A DNA stretch of 7,501 nt from Planctomycetota bacterium (GTDB lineage: Bacteria; Planctomycetota; MHYJ01; JACPRB01), in the NCBI GenBank assembly GCA_016200125.1, contig JACQFK010000529.1, positions 1 through 7,501 of the forward strand, read 5' to 3'. Numbering within the stretch: position 1 is the first letter of the stretch; every line of letters starts with the position of its first letter. The notes under the pieces are model-generated. The model had not been told where the DNA came from. It searched no databases and saw only the letters and a list, made by a program, of their open reading frames with translations. The position numbers were made by a program, and so were the translations under genes. Shown piece after piece: positions 1 through 6,635 of the stretch.

Positions 1-441
1 CAGCTTGGAGGCCAGCGGCTCCTTCTTGTTCAGCTCGGTGAACTCATCGAAAGCCTTCTTCTTCTCGTCGTACTCCTTCTTGGCGTCGTTATAGGCCTTC
101 GGATCCGTGATCACCTTGGGATCGGGCGCCGCCCCGGGATCCGCGACGTTGACCTCGGAGAGGATCGTCACGTCGCCGGTCTTGCCGCCGTTGGGGTCGT
201 TGCGCGCCGCCGGGGCCTGCTCCGCGGGCTTCGGGGCCTCCGCCGGCTTCGCCATCTCGGGCGCGGCCGTCGGCTTGGCCTCCTCCTTCTTGTCCTGGGC
301 CGTCACGTAGGTCGGGATCAGCCAGAACCATCCCGCGGCCACCAGGATCAGCCACACGAACAGCCATCGCTGCAGCGTCGCCTTGTCGCGGCCCCCGAGG
401 GCCCCTTTCAGGGCTCCCCACACTCCGTTCCCACTCGCCAT
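1..441 (-). CDS. Membrane-anchored protein of unknown function (partial, 3' end beyond window)
   Basis: The minus-strand frame from the ATG at 441 stays open for all 147 codons to the left edge, so the gene is cut by the window. I do not recognise the family. A short N-terminal segment (about residues 1-25) precedes one strongly hydrophobic, Trp-rich span (about 26-46, WLFVWLILVAAGWFWLIP). Next comes an Ala/Pro/Glu/Lys linker (about 50-85) with repeated KPAE-like units, and then a charged, Lys/Glu-rich stretch (about 115-147) that looks helical. This suggests a single-pass protein with a long, probably extracytoplasmic, tail; the orientation is inferred. The start is well supported: GAAGGAG lies 9 nt upstream of the ATG. 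The reading of the gene is firm and its function is open. Confidence 0.8.
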   Translation of the reverse strand, partial: MASGNGVWGALKGALGGRDKATLQRWLFVWLILVAAGWFWLIPTYVTAQDKKEEAKPTAAPEMAKPAEAPKPAEQAPAARNDPNGGKTGDVTILSEVNVADPGAAPDPKVITDPKAYNDAKKEYDEKKKAFDEFTELNKKEPLASKL

Positions 442-450
442 GGTCGTCAT

Positions 451-457
451 CTCCTTC
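451..457 (-). promoter_or_regulatory. Shine-Dalgarno site of the membrane protein gene
   Basis: The minus strand reads GAAGGAG here, 9 nt before the ATG at 441. It fixes the start of a gene that has no stop codon inside the window. No convincing -35/-10 pair was found upstream; an AT-richer patch around 512-540 is the only candidate region. Confidence 0.75.
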
Positions 458-721
458 TTCGTTGCCGTTCGATCGTGAACCCCAGCGTCCCCCGCGGACA
501 ACTTCATGCCGGAACTTCTACGGAGCCCTGAAAAAGCAAGCTCCATGCCACGATGGAAACCGGTGAGGGGGGATCGTGCGGTATTGGCTGGAGACGAACG
601 GTTTGCAAATTGAAGCGGGGCGGCTCTTGGCCCGAAGGCCCTTGGACTATGCGCTACTTCTGCGTACGAACCAGCTGATATGCCCACAGATGCGACCGAA
701 TCCAAAACGGCGGAACATGAA

Positions 722-1879
722 TCATGTCGCAACAGTCCCTCGACGGGCGGCGGGCGCCGCGTTTCCGTCCCAGGAGAAGCCGACGCTGCTCAGCCGCCGG
801 AGGCGATCGTGGCTCAACCTCCCGGCCCTCCGGAGCGAACGCTGGGCGATCACCCAGCGGCCGAGCGCCGGATCCTGCTCCCAGCGCGCAGGGACGTCGC
901 AGGCTCCGTGCTCGAGGCGGTAGGCGACCAGGCGCGAGAACTGCCGCTCCCAGGCGGAGTCGCGATCCGTCTCCAGCGTCCGGCTCCCGATCCACTCGAA
1001 GCCCAGGGCCTCCAGCTCGCGGAGATGGTCGGCCGGGAGACGCCCGCGACGGCGCAGGTCCCGCTGATGGCTGACCCAGCGGGCGAGCGCCGGATCCTGC
1101 GGCCAGCGCCGCGGAACGGACCCGTGTCCCTGGGAGCGTTTGAATTCGGCGAGGGCCTCGATCATCCGGCGCCAGGCGCGCTCGCGGCGCCCCGGAGAGA
1201 CCCGGCCTTCAGCGGCACGGTCGAGCCGCGCTCCCATCCCCAGTTCTTCCAGGCGGCGGAGGCGGTCCGGCCGCATCGAGCGGTTCCGCATCAGGTGGCG
1301 CTGGCGGACCACCCAGCGGGCCAGCTTCGGATGCTCCGGCCACTCCTTCGGAACGCGGCAGTCTCCGTGATCGCGGCGGAAGGCGGCCAGCGCGTCGCAC
1401 ATCCGGTCCCAGTCGCGGTCGCGGGTCCTCGAGCGGCCGCGCTCGCACGGCCAGCCGATCCCGAGGTCCGACAGCCGCTTGCGCCGGTCCTCGCGGAGCT
1501 GGCCCGTCCGGAGCTGGTGGCGCTGACGGGCCGCCCAGGCTCCAAGCTCGTGATGGGAAGGCAGGTCGGCGTGACCCTGTGCGGCCACGAAGGTCCGGAG
1601 CGCGTCGCAGCTCCGCTCCCACTCGGCATCCCTCGCGCGGCGCCGTTCGGCGGCACTGGGCCAGGAGATGTTCTCCTTTTCGAGGCGGTGGAAGCGCGCC
1701 GCCTGCAGGCGGCCCGTCCGGATCTGGCGGCGCAGGTTGACCACCCAGCGGGCGAGCCCGGGGTTCTCCACCCAGTTCCGGGGGACGTCGACGTGGCCTT
1801 GAGCGCGGCGGAACGCGAGAAGCTCCTGGAGCCGATCATCCCACATCGGCCGCTGTGCTACCGCCCCACGCCCCGGCAC
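722..1879 (-). CDS. Helicase-associated (HA) repeat protein, no helicase domain
   Basis: This is a 385-residue basic protein made almost wholly of five repeats of the helicase-associated type (Pfam HA, PF03457, recognised by pattern). Each starts with W at about residues 13, 87, 157, 236 and 310 and follows W-x3-(8)-AFR..HGH-(2)-VP-x2-W-x4-LARWV-x2-QR-x3-R-G-L-x3-R-x2-L-x2-LGF-x-W. HA domains are known as C-terminal additions to superfamily 2 helicases and are thought to bind nucleic acid. No Walker A or DEAD/H motif is present here, so this is a free-standing array. Repeat 2 has lost about five residues between VP and LGAW, and repeat 3 has lost its final LGFxW tryptophan. The start is taken as GTG 1879, with AGGGAGG 12 nt upstream; ATG 1846, just before repeat 1, is an alternative. 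DNA or RNA binding is inferred from the family. Confidence 0.85.
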   Translation of the reverse strand: MPGRGAVAQRPMWDDRLQELLAFRRAQGHVDVPRNWVENPGLARWVVNLRRQIRTGRLQAARFHRLEKENISWPSAAERRRARDAEWERSCDALRTFVAAQGHADLPSHHELGAWAARQRHQLRTGQLREDRRKRLSDLGIGWPCERGRSRTRDRDWDRMCDALAAFRRDHGDCRVPKEWPEHPKLARWVVRQRHLMRNRSMRPDRLRRLEELGMGARLDRAAEGRVSPGRRERAWRRMIEALAEFKRSQGHGSVPRRWPQDPALARWVSHQRDLRRRGRLPADHLRELEALGFEWIGSRTLETDRDSAWERQFSRLVAYRLEHGACDVPARWEQDPALGRWVIAQRSLRRAGRLSHDRLRRLSSVGFSWDGNAAPAARRGTVAT

Positions 1880-1937
1880 ACCATCGGGGGGCCTCCCTGA
1901 AAGCTACTCATGGGTATCCCCGAATGTCTGCTTGGGG

Positions 1938-1977
1938 CTCAATCCGACCCGGAGGTGTGCTTTTGGTACAAATTGAG
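1938..1977. repeat. Short inverted repeat CTCAAT/ATTGAG in the divergent intergenic region
   Basis: CTCAAT at 1938-1943 and ATTGAG at 1972-1977 form 6-bp inverted arms with a 28-bp gap that also holds the near-palindrome TTGGTACAAA. It sits just upstream of the sigma-54-like promoter and between the two divergent genes, so it could be an activator or operator site. Arms this short can arise by chance. Confidence 0.2.
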
Positions 1978-1981
1978 GGGG

Positions 1982-1997
1982 TGGCACGCGAATTGCA
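1982..1997 (+). promoter_or_regulatory. Sigma-54 (RpoN) -24/-12 promoter for the two-component operon
   Basis: TGGCACG (1982-1988), four bases, then TTGCA (1993-1997) matches the sigma-54 core TGGCACG-N4-TTGCW at every defined position, with the required 10 bp between the GG (-24) and GC (-12) dinucleotides. Transcription is expected to begin near 2008, about 11 nt before the kinase ATG at 2019. Sigma-54 promoters need an ATP-dependent enhancer-binding activator. None is encoded in this window, and the adjacent regulator is of the NarL type and lacks the AAA+ domain. The promoter call rests on sequence match and position only. Confidence 0.75.
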
Positions 1998-2018
1998 CCT
2001 TAGCGCACGAGTGAAGAG

Positions 2019-3509
2019 ATGAAGTCTCCGCGGTCGGTGCTACTGCGCTATGGTGTGGCCCTCGCCCTCACGGGGGCGACCACCCTCCTCATCTTCCTCG
2101 TCAAGCCGTTCCTGGTGCGGGGAGTCATGGTCCTCTACATCCCCGCGGTCATGGGCAGCGCCTGGTACGGCGGGCTGGGGCCCGGCCTCCTGAGCACCGT
2201 GCTCAGTGTGGCCACCACGGCCTTCCTCTTCCTCGATCCCGCGGGCTCCTTCACCATCCAGAGCGCGGACGACTTCACGGAGCTTGCCGTCTTCTCCTTC
2301 GTCGCCCTCTTGACCAGCGTGCTGAACACGGCGCAGAAGCGGGCGCAGCAGGCGCTCCTGGCGAGCCAGGAGAAGGTCCGCCTTGTGTTCGAGGTCACGC
2401 GCGCGGCGAACGAGGCCGAGACCGTGGGCCACGCCTTCCGCTTCGCGCTCCGGCGGATCTGCGAAGGAGGACTGTGGATCTATGCCCACATCTACCTCCC
2501 ACCCGACCGCGCCCCCCAGGACTCCCTGGTTCCGTCGGCGTTCTTTCATGCGACCGAGGAGCGCTTCCGGCCGCTCCGGGAGGCGACCCTGCTTCCCCGT
2601 GGGCGGGACGAGCTCATCGCCGGCCGGGTGATGAAGAGCGGCGGGGTCGAGTGGGTCGAGGAGCTGGGCGCCGATCCGGCCCGCGCCGCCTATGAGCCCT
2701 TCCTCCGGACCGGCGTCCGGACGGCCGCGGCCTTTCCCGTCAAGGTGGGGCGCGACACCATCGGCGTCTTCGAGTGCTTCTCGCTCGAACGGGTGGAGAA
2801 GCGCGAATCCCTGACGGCCCTCCTGGAGGTGGTCGGCCTGGAACTCGGACGGGTCGTCGAGCGCAGGCAGCTGCAGGACGGCTATTCGGAGGCCGTGTGG
2901 CAGCAGCAGCGCGTCCTCGCCCAGGAGCTGCACGACGGCCTGGGGCAGGAGCTCACCGGGCTCGGCTTCATCAGCCAAAGCCTCACGGAAAAGCTGAAAG
3001 ACAGCGGCGAAGGGGCTTCCGCGCGCCGGCTGACCGAAGGGCTGTCCCACGCCCTCGAGCAGATCCGGAATCTCGCCAAGGGGGTCTTCCCCGTCGCCCC
3101 CGACGCGGAGGGCCTGATGAGCGCGCTCCGCCAGCTGGCCGAGTCGACGGCCTCGACCTGCAGCGTGAGCTGCGCCTTCGAATGCCCCGCCCCCGTCCCC
3201 GTGGAGAACAACCAGGTGGCCCTCCACCTCTACCGCATCGCCCAGGAGGCGGTCACCAACGCCGTCAAGCACGGACATCCGTCGCGAGTCACCCTCGAAC
3301 TGCGCTCCGCCCCCGGGGAATTGACCTTGTCGGTGACCGACGACGGAACCGGCATCGACCGGAACTCCGGGCGGCCCGCGGGAAGCGGCCTGCGGATCAT
3401 GCGCTACCGGGCCGCGGCGATCGGTGCCGCGCTCGACATAGGAGGCGCCCCGGGGCGGGGCACGCGCGTCACCTGCAGGCTCGGCGACGGCGGAGGAGGT
3501 GCGGCTTGA
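2019..3509 (+). CDS. NarL-family membrane sensor histidine kinase (DUF4118-GAF-HisKA_3-HATPase)
   Basis: This 496-residue kinase would autophosphorylate on His and pass the phosphate to the regulator encoded just downstream. Four hydrophobic spans at about residues 8-29, 33-52, 56-73 and 87-103 form a DUF4118-type membrane region with its typical YGGLGPGLLST segment. A GAF-like sensor domain follows (about 120-283). The HisKA_3 dimerisation/phosphoacceptor motif is ELHDGLGQEL with His305. The ATPase domain has the N box RIAQEAVTNAVKHG (Asn414), the G1 box DDGTGI (441-446), the G2 box GSGL (455-458) and the late Gly-rich GAPGRGT (476-482), so all catalytic parts are present. The signal is unknown; the GAF domain lacks an obvious ligand signature. 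ATG 2019 fits the membrane start, but the only purine-rich stretch (GAAGAG) directly abuts it, leaving a very short leader from the sigma-54 promoter. Confidence 0.93.
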   Translation: MKSPRSVLLRYGVALALTGATTLLIFLVKPFLVRGVMVLYIPAVMGSAWYGGLGPGLLSTVLSVATTAFLFLDPAGSFTIQSADDFTELAVFSFVALLTSVLNTAQKRAQQALLASQEKVRLVFEVTRAANEAETVGHAFRFALRRICEGGLWIYAHIYLPPDRAPQDSLVPSAFFHATEERFRPLREATLLPRGRDELIAGRVMKSGGVEWVEELGADPARAAYEPFLRTGVRTAAAFPVKVGRDTIGVFECFSLERVEKRESLTALLEVVGLELGRVVERRQLQDGYSEAVWQQQRVLAQELHDGLGQELTGLGFISQSLTEKLKDSGEGASARRLTEGLSHALEQIRNLAKGVFPVAPDAEGLMSALRQLAESTASTCSVSCAFECPAPVPVENNQVALHLYRIAQEAVTNAVKHGHPSRVTLELRSAPGELTLSVTDDGTGIDRNSGRPAGSGLRIMRYRAAAIGAALDIGGAPGRGTRVTCRLGDGGGGAA

Positions 3510-3528
3510 ACGCGAAGACGACGATCCC

Positions 3529-3535
3529 GAAGGAG
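3529..3535 (+). promoter_or_regulatory. Shine-Dalgarno site fixing the response regulator start
   Basis: GAAGGAG ends 9 nt before GTG 3545. This favours GTG 3545, which yields the compact receiver start MDKKKIFLVDDH, over the in-frame TTG at 3506. The TTG overlaps the kinase stop and also has a purine-rich GGAGGAGG upstream (3492-3499). Confidence 0.7.
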
Positions 3536-3544
3536 ACGACCGCC

Positions 3545-4192
3545 GTGGACAAGAAGAAGATCTTCCTCGTGGACGATCACACTGTCCTCCGCGAAGGCCT
3601 CACGCAGCTGATCAACCACTCGGAGGACCTGGTGGTCTGCGGCGAGGCGTCGAGCGCCGAGGAGGCCCTCGACCGCATCCCCGGCGCCCGGCCTGACCTG
3701 GTGATCGTCGACATCGCCCTCCCGGAGACGGGGGGCATGGAGCTGCTGCGGACCCTCAAGGTGCGCCACGCGGGCGTCCCGACCCTGGTGCTCTCGATGC
3801 ACGACGAGTCGGTCTACGCCGAGAGGGCGCTCCGCGCGGGCGCCCGGGGCTACATCATGAAGCACCAGGCCATCACCGAGGTGCAGGCGGCGATCCGCCG
3901 GATCCTCGAGGGCGGCCTCTATCTCAGCCGGCGGATTTCCGACCGGCTCGTCGAATCGGCGGTCCAGACGCGGCCGGGCCGCGACGTCAAGCCGGTGAGC
4001 ACGCTGAGCGACCGCGAGTTCGAGGTCCTCGAGATGATCGGCCTGGGCCTGGGGACGACGGAGATCGCGCGCAAGCTGCGGCTGAGCGTCAAGACGATCG
4101 AGACCTACCAGGCCAAGCTCAAGGAGAAGCTCGACCTGCCGGACGCCGCCAAGCTGTTCCAGTACGCGCTGCGCTGGGTCGAGAACCGCTGA
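3545..4192 (+). CDS. NarL/FixJ-type response regulator (receiver + LuxR HTH)
   Basis: This 215-residue cytoplasmic transcription regulator has a complete receiver domain (about 4-120): acidic pair Asp10/Asp11, phosphoacceptor Asp56 in DLVIVDIALP, Ser84 in the LVLSMHD strand and Lys106 in GYIMKH. A LuxR/GerE-type helix-turn-helix follows (about 152-208), with LSDREFEVLEMIGLG, the TTEIARKLRLS turn and the VKTIETYQAKLKEKL recognition helix. Length and order are those of ordinary NarL-family regulators. It lies 35 bp after the kinase stop on the same strand, so the two form a cognate pair in one operon, probably led by the sigma-54-like promoter. The GTG 3545 start is chosen from its Shine-Dalgarno site; TTG 3506 would add 13 residues that do not look like receiver sequence. 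The target genes are unknown. Confidence 0.95.
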   Translation: MDKKKIFLVDDHTVLREGLTQLINHSEDLVVCGEASSAEEALDRIPGARPDLVIVDIALPETGGMELLRTLKVRHAGVPTLVLSMHDESVYAERALRAGARGYIMKHQAITEVQAAIRRILEGGLYLSRRISDRLVESAVQTRPGRDVKPVSTLSDREFEVLEMIGLGLGTTEIARKLRLSVKTIETYQAKLKEKLDLPDAAKLFQYALRWVENR

Positions 4193-4212
4193 CGCTCACG
4201 CATCGCTGAGCG
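4193..4212. terminator. Possible bidirectional hairpin at convergent gene ends
   Basis: CGCTCA (4193-4198) and TGAGCG (4207-4212) form a 6-bp stem with an 8-nt loop. It starts right after the regulator stop codon and overlaps the last codons of phosphofructokinase. No T-run follows on either strand, so it is not a standard intrinsic terminator. It is the only hairpin I see at this junction. Confidence 0.2.
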
Positions 4213-5287
4213 CGCCCATCGAGATGCCGAGGGCGCGCGCCGTCTGGACGACGTTGCCGTCGGGCGGCACGGTGCGGATCTTGCCGATCGCGTCCTGGAT
4301 CGGGACCGAGACGATGTCCGGCGGCCGCAGGGCCGCCATCATGCCGAACTCGCCCTTCGCGATCATCTGGACCGCCGCCACGCCGTATCGCGTCGCGAGC
4401 AGGCGGTCGAAGGTCGTGGGCCCGCCGCCCCGCTGGAGGTGGCCGAGCACCACGGTGCGGGTCTCCTTGCCGCTGCGCTTCTTGATCTCCGCGGCCACTC
4501 GTTCGCCCATGCCGCCGAGCGAAGCCTCCTTGTTCTTCTCGGTCGCCTTGACGGCGTAGTCGCCCCCCTCCTCCCGCGCCCCCTCGGCCACGACTACCAG
4601 CGTGAAGCGGCGGCCGAGCTTCTCGCGCTCCTGGATCTTGCGGACGACGGCCTCGTAGTGGAAGGGGATCTCGGGGATGAGGATGACGTTCGCGCCCCCG
4701 GCGATCCCCGAATGGACCGCGATCCAGCCGGCGTAGCGGCCCATGACCTCGAGCACGATCACGCGGTCGTGGCTCTCCGCCGTGGTGTTGAGGCGGTCGA
4801 GCGCATCGGTCGCGCAGGCGACCGCGGAGTCGAACCCGAACGTGATGACCGTGGCCTGGAGGTCGTTGTCGATCGTCTTGGGCACCGCGACGAGCGGGAC
4901 GCCCGCCTCGAAGAGCTGCTGCGCGATCGTGAGCGTCCCGTCGCCGCCCGCGCAGACCAGGCCCGAGATCCCCAGGGCCTCCATCGACTGCCTCGTCCGG
5001 GCCAGCAGCTCCTCCGGGATCCGCCCCGTCTCGCCGTGGCCGGTCTTCGCCGTGAACTGGCCCTTGTTCGCAGCCCCGAGGATCGTGCCGCCACAGGTGA
5101 GGATGCCGCGCGTGGACTCGACCGTGAGCGGCACGAGGTCGCCCGGCGGGAGCAGGCCGTCGAAGCCGCGCCGCACGCCCGCGACGTCCCAGCCGAGCCG
5201 GGCGGAGGCCTTGACCACCGCGCGGATCACCGCGTTGAGCCCGGGGCAGTCGCCGCCGCCGGTGAGGATGCCGATCTTTTTTGCCAT
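4196..5287 (-). CDS. pfkA: 6-phosphofructokinase, group III (predicted ATP-dependent)
   Basis: This 363-residue enzyme phosphorylates fructose 6-phosphate to fructose 1,6-bisphosphate, the committed step of glycolysis in the cytoplasm. Visible family motifs in order are ILTGGGDCPGLNAVIR (7-22), CGGTILG (65-71), the nucleotide site GGDGT (114-118), catalytic PKTIDND (136-142, base Asp140), MGRYAGW (182-188), IPEIPF (204-209) and LGHLQRGGGPTTFDR (281-295). Gly117 in GGDGT, where PPi-dependent enzymes carry Asp, predicts ATP as donor. Lys137 in PKTIDND is shared with PPi and mixed-substrate group III enzymes rather than the E. coli type, which has Gly. ATG 5287 gives the standard MAKKIGILTGGGD start; an in-frame ATG at 5305 would add six residues. 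No clear Shine-Dalgarno site precedes it. Its stop lies 3 bp from the convergent response regulator stop. The long open frame upstream of 5305 is a shadow of the opposite-strand gene. Confidence 0.95.
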   Translation of the reverse strand: MAKKIGILTGGGDCPGLNAVIRAVVKASARLGWDVAGVRRGFDGLLPPGDLVPLTVESTRGILTCGGTILGAANKGQFTAKTGHGETGRIPEELLARTRQSMEALGISGLVCAGGDGTLTIAQQLFEAGVPLVAVPKTIDNDLQATVITFGFDSAVACATDALDRLNTTAESHDRVIVLEVMGRYAGWIAVHSGIAGGANVILIPEIPFHYEAVVRKIQEREKLGRRFTLVVVAEGAREEGGDYAVKATEKNKEASLGGMGERVAAEIKKRSGKETRTVVLGHLQRGGGPTTFDRLLATRYGVAAVQMIAKGEFGMMAALRPPDIVSVPIQDAIGKIRTVPPDGNVVQTARALGISMGALSDA

Positions 5288-5293
5288 CGCGGG

Positions 5294-5299
5294 ATTGTA
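5294..5299 (-). promoter_or_regulatory. Candidate -10 element for pfkA
   Basis: The minus strand reads TACAAT (5 of 6 matches to TATAAT), ending 6 nt before ATG 5287. If used, transcription would start at about the A of the ATG, giving a leaderless mRNA. This would agree with the missing Shine-Dalgarno site. No good -35 lies at 16-18 bp spacing; TTTACA is 21 bp away. Confidence 0.3.
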
Positions 5300-5338
5300 C
5301 CCCATCGCGGTTCCACATGTTGTAAACTCATCCCCGTG

Positions 5339-6631
5339 ATGCAGGCCCTGCTGCTCATCCTCCTGGCCGCGGCCCAGGACGCCCCCTACTCGGCGGCGGA
5401 GATGACCGCCCTCCACCAGAACGTCGACGACCTGGTCCGCCGCGGCAGGTTCCTCCCGGCCGCGGAGAAGCTGCGCCAGACGGTCAGGACGCGCATCCCC
5501 CCGGGCGAGACGGCGAAGTTCGCGGAGTCGGAGCGCCGCGTGGCGAATTACGCCGCGCTGGTCCTCGAGACCGCGGCCGGCACCACGATGGACGTCCCGG
5601 CCCTCACGCGCATCGCCATCAAGAACGGCGGCAAGCCGCTGGGGCGGATCGTCAAGGACGACAGTCTCTTCCTCCTCTACGAGACCCTGACGGGGATCCG
5701 GTCGCGCCTCTCGAAGGAGCTCGTGGACACGCTCACGCCGCTCACGCCCGAGGAGTGCGCGAAGGAGGTCTTCACGGAATTCCGCCGCCAGTGCGGCAAC
5801 CGGATGCTCCTGCTGCAGACCGAGGCCGGCAAGCCGCCCGCCTGGAAGGAGCTCGGCGGCAAGAAGGTGACGGGCGCCCAGTACTTCGCCCTCGCCGAGT
5901 TCGCCGCGCGCAACGGGGCCGGCGAGTTCCTGCCCGGGCTCTTCGACCTGGCGCTGGCGCGCGATCCGGACCTCCGCGCGACGGCCCACGCCGCCAAGGG
6001 CGAGCGCCTGGTCAACCAGCTGTTCTTCGCGCTCACCGTCAACCAGCTCCCGCAGGCCAACTTCTCGCTCGACGCGCTGACGACGCGGTACCGGGACACC
6101 GCGCCCTACAAGGACAAGCTCTACGCCGACAAGGAGACCGCCGAGATCGTGAAGGTCCTGCTCAAGCGCGACCTGCCCGAGCCCAAGGCGGCCCCGCTGC
6201 CGGAGCCGCCGAAGCCCGCCACCCCCGACGCGCCGGCCCCGGCCGCCCCCCTGGCCCCGGCGCTTCCCATCCCCGAGCCTCTGCCGCTCCCCCTGCCGGA
6301 GCCCGCCCCCGCGCCCCCTGGCGTGCCCGTCACCGCCATCAAGCTTCCCGGCGGCACGCTGCCGGAAGTCGTCGATCTCGTGGCGAAGGGCGACAAGTAT
6401 TTCGACGAAGGCATGAAGCACCTGCTCAATTCGGACCAGGGCTCCAATCCGGACGGCTGGTCGCAGGAGAACAAGGCGGCGCTGGAGCTGTTCCGCAAGG
6501 CGAACGCCGAGGCCTATCTCCTCGCGCAGGACAAGTACACGAAGGGGTGGCCGCAGCCGCTGCTCGACCGGGTCCGCGAGACCACGATGCGCGTCGCGCT
6601 CTGCCGCAAGCGCAGCGTCCGCCAGGATTGA
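5339..6631 (+). CDS. Secreted protein of unknown function with proline-rich linker
   Basis: This 430-residue protein is not a family I recognise. It opens with a short hydrophobic run (MQALLLILLAAAQ) that looks like a minimal signal peptide, with probable cleavage near residues 12-14; it has no basic residue before the core, so export is inferred. A mostly helical region follows (about 17-278). A linker at about 280-330 contains 23 prolines in 51 residues. The C-terminal helical domain (about 341-430) has a GDKYFDEGMKHL segment and an ALELFRKANAEAYLLAQ segment, resembling tetratricopeptide-like helix pairs. The start is ATG 5339, with GTG 5336 directly before it in frame. No Shine-Dalgarno site is visible, and a weak -10-like TAAACT (5323-5328) would give a nearly leaderless message. 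It diverges from pfkA across 51 bp and converges on the next gene with 4 bp between them. Confidence 0.88.
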   Translation: MQALLLILLAAAQDAPYSAAEMTALHQNVDDLVRRGRFLPAAEKLRQTVRTRIPPGETAKFAESERRVANYAALVLETAAGTTMDVPALTRIAIKNGGKPLGRIVKDDSLFLLYETLTGIRSRLSKELVDTLTPLTPEECAKEVFTEFRRQCGNRMLLLQTEAGKPPAWKELGGKKVTGAQYFALAEFAARNGAGEFLPGLFDLALARDPDLRATAHAAKGERLVNQLFFALTVNQLPQANFSLDALTTRYRDTAPYKDKLYADKETAEIVKVLLKRDLPEPKAAPLPEPPKPATPDAPAPAAPLAPALPIPEPLPLPLPEPAPAPPGVPVTAIKLPGGTLPEVVDLVAKGDKYFDEGMKHLLNSDQGSNPDGWSQENKAALELFRKANAEAYLLAQDKYTKGWPQPLLDRVRETTMRVALCRKRSVRQD

Positions 6632-6635
6632 GCGA

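Noticed and set aside
585..606. Second sigma-54-like site (TTGGCTGG...TTTGCA)
   Set aside because: The GG-to-GC spacing is 13 or 17 bp rather than the required 10, and no plus-strand gene follows.
506..613. Short plus-strand open frame of about 35 codons in the 442-721 gap
   Set aside because: It has no ribosome binding site or recognisable sequence, and it overlaps the probable promoter region of the minus-strand gene.
629..640. GGCC-TTCG-GGCC hairpin downstream of the HA gene as a terminator
   Set aside because: The stem is only 4 bp with no T-run, and it lies over 80 bp past the stop. GGCC is common by chance at this GC content.
680..1900. 406-codon plus-strand open frame opposite the HA-repeat gene
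   Set aside because: The product is an Ala/Pro/Arg-rich antisense shadow with no domain. The minus-strand frame has five clear family repeats.
2040..3278. 412-codon minus-strand open frame opposite the kinase
   Set aside because: It is an antisense shadow; the kinase has every catalytic box on the plus strand.
2774..3544. Plus-strand frame extending the response regulator upstream into the kinase gene
   Set aside because: It overlaps the kinase in another frame and reads as Arg/Pro/Gly-rich noise. The regulator starts at GTG 3545 behind a Shine-Dalgarno site.
4439..5335. Plus-strand frame of the secreted protein continuing open upstream, opposite pfkA
   Set aside because: Upstream of 5336 it reads the complement of a well-conserved enzyme and yields low-complexity Asp/Arg/Ala sequence. 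The hydrophobic signal-like start at 5339 marks the real gene.
5306..6421. Minus-strand frame extending pfkA upstream to a 741-residue product
   Set aside because: The extension is Gly/Arg/Leu-rich antisense of the secreted protein gene. Phosphofructokinase begins canonically at MAKKIGIL.
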